NCBI RefSeq assembly: GCF_001039355.2
Contig: NW_019773714.1
Span: forward strand, 92,651 to 156,650
Source: Lingula anatina
Taxonomy: Eukaryota > Brachiopoda > Lingulata > Lingulida > Lingulidae
Length of the DNA: 64,000 nucleotides
Reading direction: 5' to 3'
Part shown: one piece after another, positions 40,101 to 55,869 of the stretch
Numbering within the stretch: position 1 is the first letter of the stretch
Layout: every line of letters starts with the position of its first letter
Position numbers and translations under genes: made by a program
Notes under the pieces: generated by a model
Databases searched by the model: none
What the model saw: the letters and a program-made list of their open reading frames with translations, nothing else
What the model was told of the DNA's origin: nothing

Positions 40101-43100
40101 TCAAATAAAAATGGCTACCAGTATTATCTCACTGATCTGCGCCCTGGGCAGATATATGATGTTTATGTCAGGGTGAGTTTTCTTATGATTTTTTAAAAGC
40201 TTTTGACACTAATTTTATTTTATCAATTATTGCTTTGCTCTCTTAAATTACCGATTTGAAGGAAGTATTTGTTAAACAAATTTCTGGCTATTTAAAAAAA
40301 AAAAATTCTACAAATAGGGCTGATTTAAAAAAATGATCCTGTATCAATTTTAATTATCCATTTCTTCTCTGTGAAGGCCTATGCTGGTGTTAAGAAAGTG
40401 CAGACATTCCTAGAGAGTATGTACGCACTGGTGGAGAGTGAGCCGTCCAACATTATCCCCGTGATGTGTGCCGCGCCCCCTAAAGCTCCTCAGCTCAAGA
40501 TCGAAGGGTTGCACTTCGAGGGAGTTGATGTCACCTGGGACAAACCACAACAGTATGGGGACGCCATTGTGTCTGTGAGTTTACGTTAATTGTCTTTGAT
40601 GATGCAGGAACTAGTTGTGTACTGTTTAATGATGTTTTATGAAAAACAGAATTATTAAATTGTTTGTATTTGTTAAAACAATCATCACTCACAGCAGGTT
40701 GTTGGTACTTATATCTCTATCAATATTTCATTGAGTCATTAGTGCTTTGAGGAGAAATGCGTTTATAAATTTTGGAAAATACCTTCCTCCTAAAAGGCTC
40801 CCATCTAATAAACAGATCATCCAGAGTAATCAATATACTATATCATGTATGCAAATAGCAAACCTGCTATGTCTCTCCCCTAGGGCTATCAACTGTTCAA
40901 AGATGGTAAACTGTATGGCTCAGTGATACCCCCAGATGTGCACACTCTTAGGGTCAGGGATGTCTCTCTGGGGGACAAGGTCACCCTGCAGCTCAGGGCT
41001 CTCACTGAGCACCCCGTGGGCCGCATGGAGAAGAAGAGCCCAGATCTTGGGATCTCCATGCCACTTAATGATGGAGACTCAGGGATTGATGGCTCTAGTC
41101 ATATTGATGAGAAAGGTATATATCTTATAAAATTTTTGATGTAAACTCTTGTTAAAGTACAAAATTGAAAACATTTTGTGAAAGAAATAAAACATGAAAT
41201 AAAAGCAAACAGTTTAAAACATGTTGTGTGGTGGGTTTTCAGGAATTTTACATAGAACATACAAGCAGTTAATTTTTCAGACTTGTCAGTATGGTAAAGA
41301 GGCAATAAATATGAAAATATTATCATGTTTTATTTCCTTTTATAGAGGACATTATGTTTCTGAAGTCCCATTTTTTATTGTCCTTAATAAAATCAATCAT
41401 TGTTATTTCTCCTTTCCCCAGAACATGGCAGCTATGGAGAGAAATACACATCATGTAAACTTGGTCCAAAGCTGGTTGTCCACTACACTGGACTTGTCCA
41501 AGCACCCACTAAGGTCTGGTGTGAACACGTTACTGGACACTCCGCCATGATTGTCTGGAATAAAGGTAAGATGGACTGGAAGATTTTTCTCATATTTATT
41601 TATTTATTTATTTATTACTATTGTTTTTAGTGTGCGTTTAAAAATCTTTGCTGTTATGATATTCAAGTACGTAACTCATATCATATTTTAAAAAATTACA
41701 AAAGCTTTTTTCACTGTTTAATCGCTAAGTGATGATATTCTATGTAAATGTTTTATTTAATTTAATAATGAAATTTCCCAAATGGAGCTTTCCAAGTAAT
41801 AAGCTAAGAAGTTAATGTAGGTCTTACTAACTGCTATGTATATATATTTTTATATGTCATTTTATTTATTAGTTGTTGATATGTATTTATATATTTGTGT
41901 TTTCCAGCTGAGCAGCCTAAGGCTCACTTTGTCTCCCCAGACATGTATCAAGTGACATGGTGGCCTGGGATAAAACCAGAGGAAAATATTGTCAGCCAGT
42001 CTACAAAAGGTAATTAAAACAAATGCCTATATCTGTTTTAGCAAGAAGTAATACACTGAGATCATCAATTCATATTTATGTACTACACAAACTGAATGTT
42101 TGTTGACTATTGTCAAATTATTTTTTCTTTCTTCCTTTTAATTTTTTTTTTTGAGCTCACTCTTGAGAGAGAGATAGAGAGAGAGAGAGAGATAGAGAGA
42201 GGTAGTAGTAATTAAAAGAAAGATTTACAATATTTACAAAAGAGAGAAAGAAAGGGAAGAGTAGGAAGTATCAGATACCAATATATGCTGTGTTTAAAAG
42301 AATATAGCCAAATGTACATTATATCTTTGTTTTCCATTCTCCAGACGACCACATGCTGATAGGCCCACTCAACCCAAACGCCACCTATACTGTTGTGGTT
42401 GAAGCCAGGAAAATGCAGCAGTACTCGGAGGTCCATGGTGGTAAGTGTGACTGGATTAAACTTCATGTTTTCTTCCAAGTAGTGAATGTATACCAAATAT
42501 ATGTAAAAAAATGGATGGTGAACAAGAATAAGGGATTTATTTATTAAAAATGAACAAAATAGGATGCAAATGACATCTGTGGTTTGGTCAATCTAAAAAA
42601 ATAATTAATGAAAATAAAATCAAGAAATTACTTTTATAAAACAAACATAGAGGAAAAAGGGAAAACCATAATTAAAAAAGAAAGGTTGCATGAACTGCAG
42701 TGACCAGTATATAATATCACTTCCAAGAACATTTTTTATTTTATCATAAGTGATATTATAATGATATTTTATTATTTTTTCTGGGTAACTTATAACTATT
42801 TGTTTAATGAAGGTGAAATCAAGAATGGTGTTGGTAAAATAGAAGATGGTAAGGAATTTGATTAGCTTTGACATGCTTCTTATTTTTCTTTTGATGTTCT
42901 CAGTTCTATAGTGTAGTGCTGTGATTTAAACCATCGAAATCAAAAACAATTAATTTTTTTTCAAGGAACACTTTCAAAATTTATGACATTTGTATTTTTT
43001 ATTATGAGGACTTTAAAGATATTGCAGTGTAGATTATGATTTGTTCATCGCAATGTTCTTCTACAGCTTTATGTTACTATGCATGCTGTCTGACTAGGGT

Positions 43101-43978
43101 GTTATTTCCATTATGTTTAAGTTAATTGTTATTACACAACAAAGCATGGGGAACACAGGTGCTTATATTATATTATATTATATTATATTATATTATATTA
43201 TATTATATTATATTATATTATATTATATTATATTATATTATATTATATTATATTATATTATATTATATTATAGATTTCAAACCATGTATAATATATGTAT
43301 TCACAACATAATGTGTAGAAAAAACTCTTAACCTTGGTAACTAGTACTAATTCCTTATTTTAGTAGAACATTTTTTGGGAAAATCACACTGTTTGGTTAA
43401 CACATTGGGCAAAAACAAATTCCTGCATGTATATGGATATGTATGAAAAATTATAGTTAAATCTGAACTATGTAAGAAAATCAAAACAGGTTTAATTTTT
43501 AGAAATAAACATTTCCCCTTGAAATGAACACAGAGCTTAATATTTTTAATTAGAGTGATGTTGCTATTTAACTAAAGAAAATTTCAAAAACAAACATAAA
43601 GCCTAAAAGAAAATTGTCATAATAATAATTTTTCTTTGATTCCAGAAGCAGACTCTGACTTTGAGGACACTTGCAGTACTTTTATACTGACCGCTCAGAG
43701 TGACCACTTGACCATCCACACCGCCCAGCCCCCTGACCCTCCCAGAAACTTGGGTATACTGGCCACCACTTGCAACAGTATCAAGATTGGCTGGGATCCT
43801 CCTAAGGAACATGGAGTGGAAGTCTTAGGTAAGGGTTTGTGTTTTTTAAAACACAGGTGGCTGAAAATGCGAATGGTCATCAAAATTTGTATTGCCTTGG
43901 ATGGATATATTTTCTTTACATTTTTTTTCAAATTTTTCATTTTATTTTATTTATTTATTTCTTTATTTCTTTATTTCT

Positions 43979-44013
<35 letters not shown>

Positions 44014-45794
44014 TTAAATGAACATCCCCCCATCCCCCCCATTAAACAGTTCTTTGCATTTTTACTTTTAATAATTTTAAAATATTCATTTTTTGTTTAT
44101 GAGTGTCTCTGATAATTGAGGTGGCAATGTAATTTTTCGGCCACAGTTTTTTTGTTTTTTTTTGTATCACATTTATTCTCATTTGAAAAAAATCTAATAC
44201 ATCAAAGTAATTCAGTGTGTTTTAACCCATCACTTTTAAGTGATTAAATTCTGTTATCAGTAGATATTATTCTTATTTGACAAGTGAGCTGGTTGATATA
44301 AAGAACCATTTGATAACCTTGTCAGGGTGTTGCAAGAGTGGCACTTGACTCCTGACAGGTCCTTCAATAGAATTGCGATAATTCGGTGACAGATATCTTT
44401 TCAGCCACTTAGTTACAAAACCTTTAATTACTACTGCACAAATAAACTTAATAGCTCAGTAAATAATTGGTGTGAGTTGAACATGTTGCTCTGTGTTAAA
44501 GCATTGACTTGTTTTGGTGTTGTTGGCATATAATACGGTAACCCTGGCAGTAAATCATGTTCATTTAGAGATCTTTGGAATAAAGACACTTGGTTTTTTA
44601 AGCACAATATTTTAGTAAGTGTTTCATGATGTGTGCCTCTGGAGGAAAAATGTAGAGGTTTTACCATGATTTTGACAAAATAAGTAAATGTATTCTTGAG
44701 AGAAAGGAAATATAATTGTTTGCACTTTGAATAAATTCTCATGGAATATAATTACAATTTATTTCCTTAGAAATAATCTAATCTTGTTTTTGGTATTATT
44801 TTATTTTTAAACTGACTACTTTCCATTTTTAGGAATCAGAGTGGACTGCTCTCCGAAGAAGCCTGAAGAAGGCAAACATCAATCTTTTGAACTCATTCCA
44901 GATGCAAGGTCTCTAGTCATTGAAAATTTAACAGAACTTACCTCATATCTTGTTGTCGTGACTGCTATTACCGAGGAGTACTTTGACCAACTGCCTGAGA
45001 GGCACCAATATAAAAAGATGCACAGAATTCCCAGGGATGTTGCTATAGAACTCAATGAGTCGCCATGGCTACCAAATACTAGTATTGTGGCAATAACCTC
45101 AGGTACAGAGGCGCCTTATAACATCAGAGTGAAACGCTCGACAGGAACTTCTATCGTCATAGGCTGGCAGGCGCCTGTCGTACATGGTACCAATCGGCTG
45201 CAAGGCATTATGGTCAGGTGGTGTGAGGCAAGGCTGATAAGAAACAAAGAAGATGAGACGGCCTTGGTCAGCCACATCAACCTAATGCCTGAAGAAACAG
45301 AAGTCACCATAGAGGACCTTATGATTGGAATGGAGTACAAAATCACTGTCGAGGCTGTTGTTAGTGTTCGGACAATCATAGACCTTCAGAGGGGAGATCA
45401 CGAGAATCGCAGGACTGCTCATATTGTGGGTAAACCCCTATGGGCAAGAACTAAAGCCCCTTGTGAGCCTCCCAAGCTCTATATCACAGGCTACTCCACT
45501 TCTACTATACAGTTGTACTGGGAGAAACCAGTCCTGTTTACAGTGCTAGGAAAAGAAGAAGAGGACAAGAGGTACCTGAAACGTTGCCTTGAAGGGTATA
45601 AGCTGGAGATAAACGGGAAGTTGCACATGCGCCTTGGACCTGCCGCACAGAGCGTAACCCTCACCAAGTGCAAGTATGCTAAAACCTACAGTGTTGTGTT
45701 GGTTGCCATGACATGTACGGAGGAAGTGAAGAAGGAAAGAGTCAAGAGGGTGAGTTATATACATGCACACGCATATGTGCACCGCATATATGTG

Positions 45795-45825
<31 letters not shown>

Positions 45826-48800
45826 ACATACACACATTCTCTTTCTCTCTTTTTTTATCTCTCAGACTTCAATACTTCGCAACATTTTTAAATTAAAATA
45901 CTTTGGTTAACTAGTAGTGACTATTGACTGTTTTCTTGTTAAGAAATTTATATCATATGGTTATATTATTATTATTGAAGACCGTATGCCTTATATAAAA
46001 AAAATCTTGAACAAAAGGATAGATTTATAATTTGATGATCTTTTAAACAGCATTTTATTTCACTGGAGGATATCAATTAATATCAAAATTATTTTTGAAG
46101 TGAAGATGGAAAAAAAGGGAGAGGAATTAACATGAGAATTACTTTGCAGATTCAGCTAGCTAGCAGCAGTTCATTCACATCAAGTCAGCCCTTTGATGAC
46201 CATGATTTGGATGAATCTGCCTCTGAGGCTGTGGAAGTTAGGGTGCCTAGACTGCAAGAGGGTAAGCTTTATGAGGGTTTTCAGTTGTTCGTTCAGCGAT
46301 AGTTGAAATACATAGTCGAAATACATGCAGTTGTCTTCTTTTCTCTTATGTATTTTAATAAAATAATATATATAGAAAATCAGTTATGCAATTGAGTCCC
46401 TTTGATGAAGGCTCAAAACAATGTTCCTCATATGTTAAAAAGACATGTTTACTTTTGTAAGAAATAATTTATAATATTAGCAAACAACTAAGACTACGAC
46501 TGTCTGTTTAAAGGTTTCTACAATAAACCAACCCATCTCAAAAAGGGAACAAGTGAAAATTATTCCCCCAATTTTTGTCTTCAGGTAATATTGCCAATAT
46601 AAGTGCCTTCTACAACCACAAAAGCAGCAATAGAGATGGTGTCATGGGTGACATTACGTTGACCTGGGACGTCCAGGGGAACTGGTCGCGCACCAAGCAA
46701 TTTGACATTCTCTGGCACTGCCATGAGGACGGAGTTGTTCACAGGAAGTGTGTGGAGTCTGACGTCAGAAAATGTACCATTCCAGTGGTTAGGAATAAGT
46801 AAGTGTCATCTGCAATATATTTATCTTTTTCTGCCCATCTTGAAAAAATACTTGTCAGTAGATTTATCATGTTCATTCTGTTTCATTCCATTCTGTTACA
46901 TTCTTTTTATTTTTTAAATGAAATATGATTGTTCTTGGTAATTTCAGCAATTTAAGTGAGAAGCATAGTTCTGATCCTAGTATAAACAGTTCAGATTAAA
47001 CCTAAATGAATTCTTAGCCATACAGGAATATTTATTTATAATTTCTACTCGCAGATGTACCTATGAGATTTCCATGGAGCCTCGTTTTGGAAATGATGCC
47101 ATGCCCGTCACTCTAACAAAGCTTCAAGTGCTGATCCCGGGACCTCCCGACGCGCCTACAATCTGGACAAAGCATGTTGGGAAGGAGGAGTTCTCGATGG
47201 AGTGGGGTGAACCGAGATTATATGGTGGAGTGAAGGTCAAAGGTTACCAGGTTTACATGAATGATAGGAAGGTTGGCAACGAACTGAGCAGTTCCCATCG
47301 CAAGGCTATCATACCTTGTAAACCAAACAGGTATGTTTATATAAATTTGCGTTTCACTATTGGAAGTCATGTAAAATTTCTTCTGATAGATATTGAGATA
47401 TTCTAACTTAAAGGGCAAGTGGGAGAAATTGCAACTTTTTGGTTGATGGTTGGAAAATAAGTGTAGAAAAGTGCAACTATTCTTGTGTCAAGTTTTCAAA
47501 ATAGAAGCAAAGAACACCATTAAGGTGTATTCAGTGACACATCCACCCCTTTGTCTTCAGACTGTACTTGTCAAAATTAACAAACTGGTTTCTAGACTTT
47601 ACTTGACAAAAATTAGTGAATAAATAAATAAATAAAATGAAATTTTGAATACACAAATTATAAGAAAGAAAAAAACCTATAAAGTCTGTACCTCTACATT
47701 CCAGGCACTACAAGATCAACCTAAAAGCCATCAGCGCTGACATGGACTTTGGGGACTCCGCCCTGTCCAATACCCTCTTTATCAGCACATCTCTCAGTCA
47801 AGGTGGCCAGATACTGGCAGATGCCCACGATGAAAACATGGCCGACCTCAGTGACCAGGGGTCAGTGGATGGTGACCAGGAATTGATTGTCCGAGTTGCC
47901 AAGGTTACGCACACATCTATACATTTGGACTGGTTTACATATTCACCACCAGAGGGCATTGCTTGCTATAAAATGCAGTGGACGAGTGTGGCACAGCCTA
48001 CGGTAAGTGGGAGAAATTTATGAAGTGGATTTGTTTTAGCCAAGTGACTTTTGTATTGGTGAAAAGTATATGGTATTAGTAATAAATGATTAAAATATAT
48101 TATTTTTCATTTAAATGTATGAAAAAATTGCATGCAGAATCTTTAGAATGAAATATAAACTTTTTATCAAAATGGAGCATCATATAAGAATCCACATTTT
48201 AAAAACTTTTTTTTAAAACAATACTGATTGCTGTGCTATGCTTAGTGGTATAGAGAATACTTCAATCTATAAAAATGTCCAATTTTTCAATAATTTAAAA
48301 CATTTTTTCTTACCTTCACAGCAAAGAGAATTCAAGCTATCCCCACAAGAAAGCAGCTGCATTCTACAGAAATGTTATCCCGGCACAAATCACTTCATCC
48401 GATTGGTTGCTTTGGGAGCAGACGGCAGGATTCTGGAGAAATCCAAACAAGTGGTTGTGCAGACGTCTGCCCCTCCTGAGGCCCCAGTTGTCAGCCTAAG
48501 GTAAGTTTGTAAGAATTATAATGATTGGACGAAATGAAATCAGGATCGTTGAAATTTTATAAGTTGCTGTTTCATTGGTGATTTGTCCATTTGTGCAGCT
48601 TTTTTATATGTTTTTTGTTGTATATGGAATGGAGAATCTGGTTTGATACAACATGTTTTAAATGTCTGTGATAAAAGAAATTTTATGGACTCATATCAAA
48701 GAATATAAGTTTTGATCAAAATCAGATATTCAAGTTGTATTTAAGTGCCCAGTGAACATTGTTACTTGTTCAAAGAATTTTTTCAACTAATTCAAATATT

Positions 48801-51800
48801 CACCTTTGTTATAGGGCATGCAACTTCAACTACACAGCAATACAGTGGGAGAAGCCCACGACATTTGGTGTGGCCAACATTACAGGGTATAAAGTTTACG
48901 TAAATGGAGTAGTGGAGGCTGTCGTAGGACCAGACCAGTACCATTACTGCTATACGAAGGGTCAAGGATGCAAGGAATATGTCTATCAAGTCAAGGTAGG
49001 GCCACATCCACTTATATCAGACTCTTGTATAAAAATTTTGGTTACCGAACCACTGACTTTTGTTTGTTTTTGTTTTTGTTATGATTTTGGCAATTGTTGT
49101 ATTCTATTTGTTAAAATGGGTGTTATGGTTAAGTTGAATCCAAAGATTGAATGTCAGGCTGTTAAAGTTTCCAGAAAAGAGGATATAGAAAAGCACTCAG
49201 GAAGCCAGTGCAATTCCATTCTCATTATAAATAATTAATAAATAGGTCACCACTAAAATCTAGTCAGTTTAAGTTTAGCCAATTCATTTCCTCAAAATTT
49301 TATCAAAAATCAATAACTTTTTAAGGAAGGTGTTTTATAATAATAATAATATTTATTTAAAGTCTAGAAGTTAAGTAGACTTTACAATGATAAATGTTTT
49401 TAGTATTAAAAACAAGCTTATAACTTAACTGTTAAACTAAGACACCAAAAAAGGCAAAAAAGAAAAAAAATAGCTTCTTTGGTAGAGGTAATTAGAACAA
49501 AATGTTTGTACAATACAAGAAGGATGAAATTTTGCATCTTCACAGTTATGTTGAAAGTAGAAAAGTTATCTTAGAAGGACCTTGTAATCTGATGCCTAGT
49601 GCACCACAATGGCCTAATGGAATCAATACAGACTCCTATTTAATAATTTTCATCTGGAAGAAAAAATGCTAATAGAAAAGGGGTTTTTCTGAAAATTAAA
49701 TGAATCAATATTATCAAACAGCTAAAAATATGAGCATGAATTAGTATGGACACTCACGTATTTATCAGTGAATTTTTCAAGCTTTTTATAAAAATCAAAA
49801 TGCATGTAGTTTACACCATGGTAAGAGAAGGCAACAATATCTGTGAATAGCTGTCATACAGTGCAAAGTACATGACCTTTGAAAAGGAGCCGTAAGACTT
49901 GGGACTTTCACCAAGTGGCTCCCACCTATTTTTCATAATTTTTTTAAGCCCCAAGGTCGTACAACTTGGGGTCAATTAGTGCATGTCATGACTTCCAAAT
50001 ATAAGTTCTTTCGTTTTAAAACTAGGACAGTAACAGGAATCAATTATCTTATGTCGAGTCCTAGTTTAATGCCTTTTTTTTATTTTATTATTATTATTTT
50101 TAAGGCTGTAAAGTCTCCTGAACCTTTAAGGATTTTAGACTTAAAATAAAAATAATTATAAGATTTTGCTATCAATTAATAGCATACATACATATCAGTA
50201 TGATATAATATACATAGAGGTATATTAATGGTCAAGTACAAAAACAAAGGAAAAGTATTCAGCTGGATAATACAGGCATTAATTTACCAGGAATTTCTTC
50301 CTTGTCATCTGCTTTACTTTTTATGCAATATTCTCTTTTTTCTAACTTCTTTCTTTCAAAAGTTTCTTTATATCAAACTCCAGGCACTGACGGCAGATGA
50401 CCAGCTGTGTAGTAAGCCATCAGAACCATTTGTGGTCACCTGGCCAGGCATGAAGACCCCTCTACTACAGAGAGTACCCACTGTCAGCAGTAACTCTATT
50501 AAGGTGATGTGGGAGGAGCCGTATGTGACGGAGGGAGTCAAGATTAAAAACTACAGGGTAACTGGAAATTTGTTTACGTGGTATCTTTTTAGGTGAATTA
50601 AAGATAAAGAAATTATTATGATAGTTATGTATACGTACTTACACCATAGTCTGTGCATGATACATTATGAATTTTCTGTTGTCGTCTAAAAGGCTTTTTA
50701 AAGCAATTTTGAATTGTGAAAAGTTTACAAAGATGAATGCAACATGATTTTGAAAATAATTGAATAGTTATGTAATTAATTTTGGTGTTTTAAAACAAAT
50801 TTTGATGATTTTCGTTTAAATCATCACTTTTCCACAAATATGCATATATTGTTATGCATATTATGCACATATTATTATGTACATATGATTATTATAACTC
50901 AGGTGTATTTAGAAGATGAGTCCTCAGGGATGACAGTGCAGACCATCTTCCCCATCCATCCTGATGTCAGAGAAGCAGAGTTCCACAATCTGAAACAGGG
51001 TATCTACCTGGTTTACTTAGAGATACTGGTAGGTTTTAGTTCACTTTGATATATTTACTATATTTTTCCATTAACATTTTTTAAAAATCTGTTTTATTGT
51101 CTTTGATTAATTAAGTAATTACTTACTTGATTAATTAATTTTTATTTATATAATATTTATTTAATTATTATTCATTTATTTCTTTTTTGAAGATCTTTTT
51201 CAAACTATCAGTCAAATTGGATGTCAAGTTAAACTGAATCAACCATGATTTTGTAAAAATTACATAATTATATGAGTTAATTTAAAACTGATACTTTATT
51301 GTTGTTTCTTTAATATTTCTACAGGTGTATAACAGTAACACTGTCTTCAGAGCTGATCCCATCCGCGTTCAGCCGAGAATTGCGCCAGACCCCCCACAGA
51401 TCACAGTGACGGTGGCAGGACTGGAGGAGAGACGGCAGATAGAGAGGGTCACATGTGAACTACTGAACAAGAGGGACAAGTAAGTGGTCTGAACTGTTGA
51501 GAAAAAATAGTGAACATATCACTAAAATTGTACAAGAAATGTTAATTAGAGTTTGAGGCAAAAATGTAATTATTGTCTGTGGATTTATAATTAATAGAGT
51601 ATCCATATTTGCACTTTTAAAATTTGTTTGTCACGTATAATATTTTAATGTTGATTATATTTTTAATTTAAAATTTATGTTTTTCTAGACTGATGTGAGA
51701 GAGGATTTATATTTACATTTTGTTTAACAAAATCACCTTATTTCACTAGTGAGAATTATAAAATGATTTAAAACATGGTGTTTTAATTCAACAGACTGCT

Positions 51801-54800
51801 ACGCAACTTGAACAACCCAACTCTTATGGGAGCAGCCAGTGTATTCCGTAAGAAGGACAGTGGGGAGGTCAGCAGTAGGACATCAGAGAACCTGCAACAT
51901 GTGGAGTCCATGCTTGTGGACTGCTTCAGTTCTATCAATCATTATACAGGTGAGGGTGTGGTTTTGTGCTGTCAGTCATACAGGGAGGGGGGGGGGGGGT
52001 GAGGCTCTACCAATCACTGTGCAAAGAAGGGGTGGGTTTGGCAAGTCCTGTCAGTCGTGACTGTCCAATTATGACTTTTGTTCTCTCAGCATGAAAAAAT
52101 TGAGGATAGCCTTTTTTGTGCTGACTACATGAATAAGGAATATCTTTTTTTTTTTAAATTTACAGTTCAAAATTGTTTTCAAAAGTCAATTGATAAGTTT
52201 ATCAAGCAGTAAAATATGAATTTTGTGCTTATAATTACTTGTAATTCTGATAATTTTATTTGTAAACAGCACTGGAACAGAAGTGTAATGTGGTTTTCAA
52301 GAAATATATATTATTATTATTTATTATTTTTTCTATTTTTTCATCTTCATCTTCTTCATATGACTTTTATCCAATCTTCTGACTCCATCCAGGTCACCTG
52401 ATGGCCCACGTGAGCTGGCAGTGTCCCCAGAGTGACCCAGATATGGTGGTGTCAGGATACAAGGTGCTGGTGGATGGCAAACAGTATGGCAGCACTCTGC
52501 ATTCTGGGATGAGGACAGTCAGGATCAAGGTAACACACTGTGGGCTTTATATTGATATGAGACATCTATAAGTATAGTCGTTAAAGTAAAGCCTGTACAT
52601 GATTTTTAAGAATGAGTTTTTGCTTTATCGAATAAAACACAATTATTGCATTGAAAGAAAAAGAAAATTATGAGAGACGGAGAAAGAGAGAGATAAGACA
52701 GTTGTCTTCAGCATAAAATGTATAAAATTTTTAAAGGGGAGTTATCCACTGCAGATATCTTTGATACAGATTGAGAAATTGAATTAAACAATTTCTAACA
52801 GTTGATTAGGTATTGATTTAATTATGACACTCATCTATTTTTTTTAGATCCTATTAGAATCATACAAATTGCCTTAAGTAATTTATAAATAAATTTCATT
52901 GATACACTCTCTGGACCTCCAAAGATGATGCTGAATCATAAAAACAATGTTATTCTTATTTCTCACTTAGTTTATTTTAATTTTATCATTTATTATCTGT
53001 TCAGTTGAGCATGGAGAAGACCAGTCACAGGGTGAGCATGGTGGCTATCACCAACCAGCCCTACGCCTCAAGTCTGGAGTCCAATGTGGTGGAGCTGCTT
53101 ACGGAGCCCTTCAGACAGTTCACATTTTACTGTTTCCACAATGTTCACAGTAAAGGGAGTTTGTGAGTATACTATTATCATGTTTTTTTTTTTATTTCCA
53201 TCAGCTTTCAAAATTGATGCATGGTTTTTCATTTTCAAATGCCTTATTATTAAGCATATTGATTATGGACATTTGAAAACGAAAAGTCTGACTTGCATCA
53301 GATTTGAAGTGCCAGCTGTTTCTGTCTCTGTTTGAATGTGTCATCATGGTATTTAAACATACTATAGATTAACAGATATCAATATTGTGCCAGTATTTGT
53401 TATGCAGCAGATTGCTAGTAATAACTTATGAATTGAATCTAGAATCACCTCCTTTGAAATGAGAAACGTAGACATGCCTATAAAGGTAAAATTATCAGCA
53501 AACTATCAATAAATTATTGTAATCAGGATCTGTCTCTTTATTACGTTGTACTATACATGCACATCAGTGCTACATAAGTAGCACTTACAACCAGTCAACT
53601 CGATGTCCACATAAGAAAAAATATAATAGTATTTAGTGGATATGATGTCTATCAACAGGACTAATTAAGTGCCTATTTCAGGTGGCCCAATAGTGGTGCT
53701 TGTCAATATGAAGATACCTACGCAGCTGAGAGGCGTCTTCCTGGCAGACGGCTTGTCAACCAAGGCTTACTGAAACGCAGAGTTCCGCCCCCATCTTGTA
53801 ATGTGATTGACATATTTACTGGCGACATCAAGTCGCTGCTGCCCCCTGGTGGTCCAAATGGACCAACTGCAATCCTGTTCTGGACAAAATGGTGCTTGAC
53901 CTCACAGAGAATCATGGCTCATTATGTGAAATTTGCCAGGGAGAATAGTAAATCTGTGAGTATATTTGTTAATATGTTGTTTTTTTTTCTGATTAATATG
54001 GAAAAGGAGTCTAGAATGATTTTTTACGTAAAAAAAAGACATTCAGTATATTTTGATTTTATATTTAAACTTTGAAGTGATTAAATTTAAAACTATTACA
54101 TTTTATGTATTAGTAATACAAAGTGTTCTGTGTAAAAGTAAACATCAATGAAATCATAACAAGAATATCATTCTCTTCACTGTGGTACTGATTTTATTTG
54201 AAACATTGACTATATATTTATGTGTTTATTCCTGTTTGCAGTATGACTTCATATCTGTTGCCTGTAACTCTGGTGACAGGGACGGCACTGTGGACGAGCT
54301 GATTCATCTACTGACCAACAACAGCTGGCGAGATGACTCCCACATCTGGCACTGCACCAGTCTGAAACAGAAGACAGGTGTGGTGGAGACCTCCCAGACC
54401 AGCCATAGTCCCAATCTGACCAGGACAGGAAGTGGTAAGGGATTGTGGGTGTGGTGGATGTGATATTGTGTTAGTTGTGACATTGTGTTGAGTGTGAAGG
54501 ATGTGACAATGGGTCAGGGTTGTATGATTTTTGGTAGCAGCAGAGTAAGATGATATGTGAAAGAATGAGAGACAAAACTACAAGAAGAATTTTTTTCCTA
54601 AAAAAATTAATTAAAATTGTTCTTATAGATTGGACAATTACTGTTTTATTGGTGTGTAAACTACAGGTTGACACTTTCTTTGCATTTGCATTGGAAAAAA
54701 ATGCGTAATATATTAATTAATTTTCAAAGTAACATTTTACTGCCATGGGCTTTGAAAATAAACAAGCCAGTCTCTGCACTTGACAATATCAGAGGTACTA

Positions 54801-55823
54801 GTCTTCAGCTTGTTTAAATATCTGGATATTCAGTGAGTTGCATATAGTGTGACATTCAAAAAATCTAATGCATATAATTTTTTCTGCTAGGTAAAAAATC
54901 CAAGAAGGGCACATTGCCTATTTCTTCTGATACCAGGGAAGACAGTCAGCAACAGGAGGATGTTGCCTCTCTGTATGGTGTTATCGGGGTCCCTACATTA
55001 GTTATCATACACCCAGAAGGTAAGAGGTTGTGGACTCTGTATAATCTGTGTTTTAAGGTAGCAAGTACAGACATAAATAATTTGCAGCAACATCTACAAG
55101 GTATAAGGGTATTTGATTAAAGACATGATATTTGCTATATCAGTATCATACTTCTCTATATGCAAAAGAACCAAACATCTCAAACATCCATGGTGTATTG
55201 ATAAATTTATTATAATACTACTGTGATTTTTTATTATTATTATTATTATTTTTTTTTTTTTGTTATTAATAAAATTGCCTGATATTCTCTATATTTTAAG
55301 ACACTAAACATAATTATCATTCATTCAAACATTTAAATTTTAGATTACATTGCCTGGCAAGGAAGGTTCTGTGCATTCGAGTACGAGTCGTTTGAAAACG
55401 GCATGCATCACACATTCAGCGAGGCTCTTGGGGAGGCATGTACAGTCCCAGGTTGTGAGTTATGTAAACAAGACTTCTACATGAAAGTGGACACCCCACC
55501 CACTGCTGCTGGTAAGGCTTAGGATCATGGATTATGTAATATTTATATGACCTAGAATTTATGAAAGTTGACACAGAATTTAAAGTGGGATTATTTTATA
55601 TTTTGTTGACCGTACACTTTCTTCTTTTAAGTATGCCTGTGTACAGAGCTGACTCAAAGGGAGGGCGTTTTAGATTTCATAGGCTATTAAAATCGTTACT
55701 GTGGAAGTTTTAACTTGTCATGACTTATTGATAGTGAGAATTGGTTGTAAATAATTGTAAGATAATGGTTACACAAGACTTAACAAACCCACACACATAC
55801 ACACAATAAAGTCAAACAATTTG

Positions 55824-55869
<46 letters not shown>

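Larger units (their letters stand above)
43646..48002 (+). other. Gene 1 exons 41-46: FN3 domains 8-12
   Basis: Exons: 43646-43828, 44833-45749, 46150-46261, 46585-46798, 47055-47330, 47705-48002. The 917-nt exon 42 is the largest in the gene and alone carries parts of three FN3 domains. Trp strands are SIKIGWDPPKE, SIVIGWQAPVV, TIQLYWEKPV, DITLTWDVQG and FSMEWGEPR. Later G-Y and Y-x-V strands include VKGYQVYMNDRKVGNE and TYSVVLVAM. Exon 43 encodes a Ser/Asp/Glu-rich linker (SSSSFTSSQPFDDHDLDES). The reading frame joins cleanly on both sides. The last exon begins domain 13 (SIHLDWFTYSPPEGIACYKM). Confidence 0.85.

Noticed and set aside
43113-43331. Open frames of about 60-70 codons rich in Tyr, Ile and Leu
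   Set aside because: They are translations of the (TTATA)n microsatellite with no splice or homology support.
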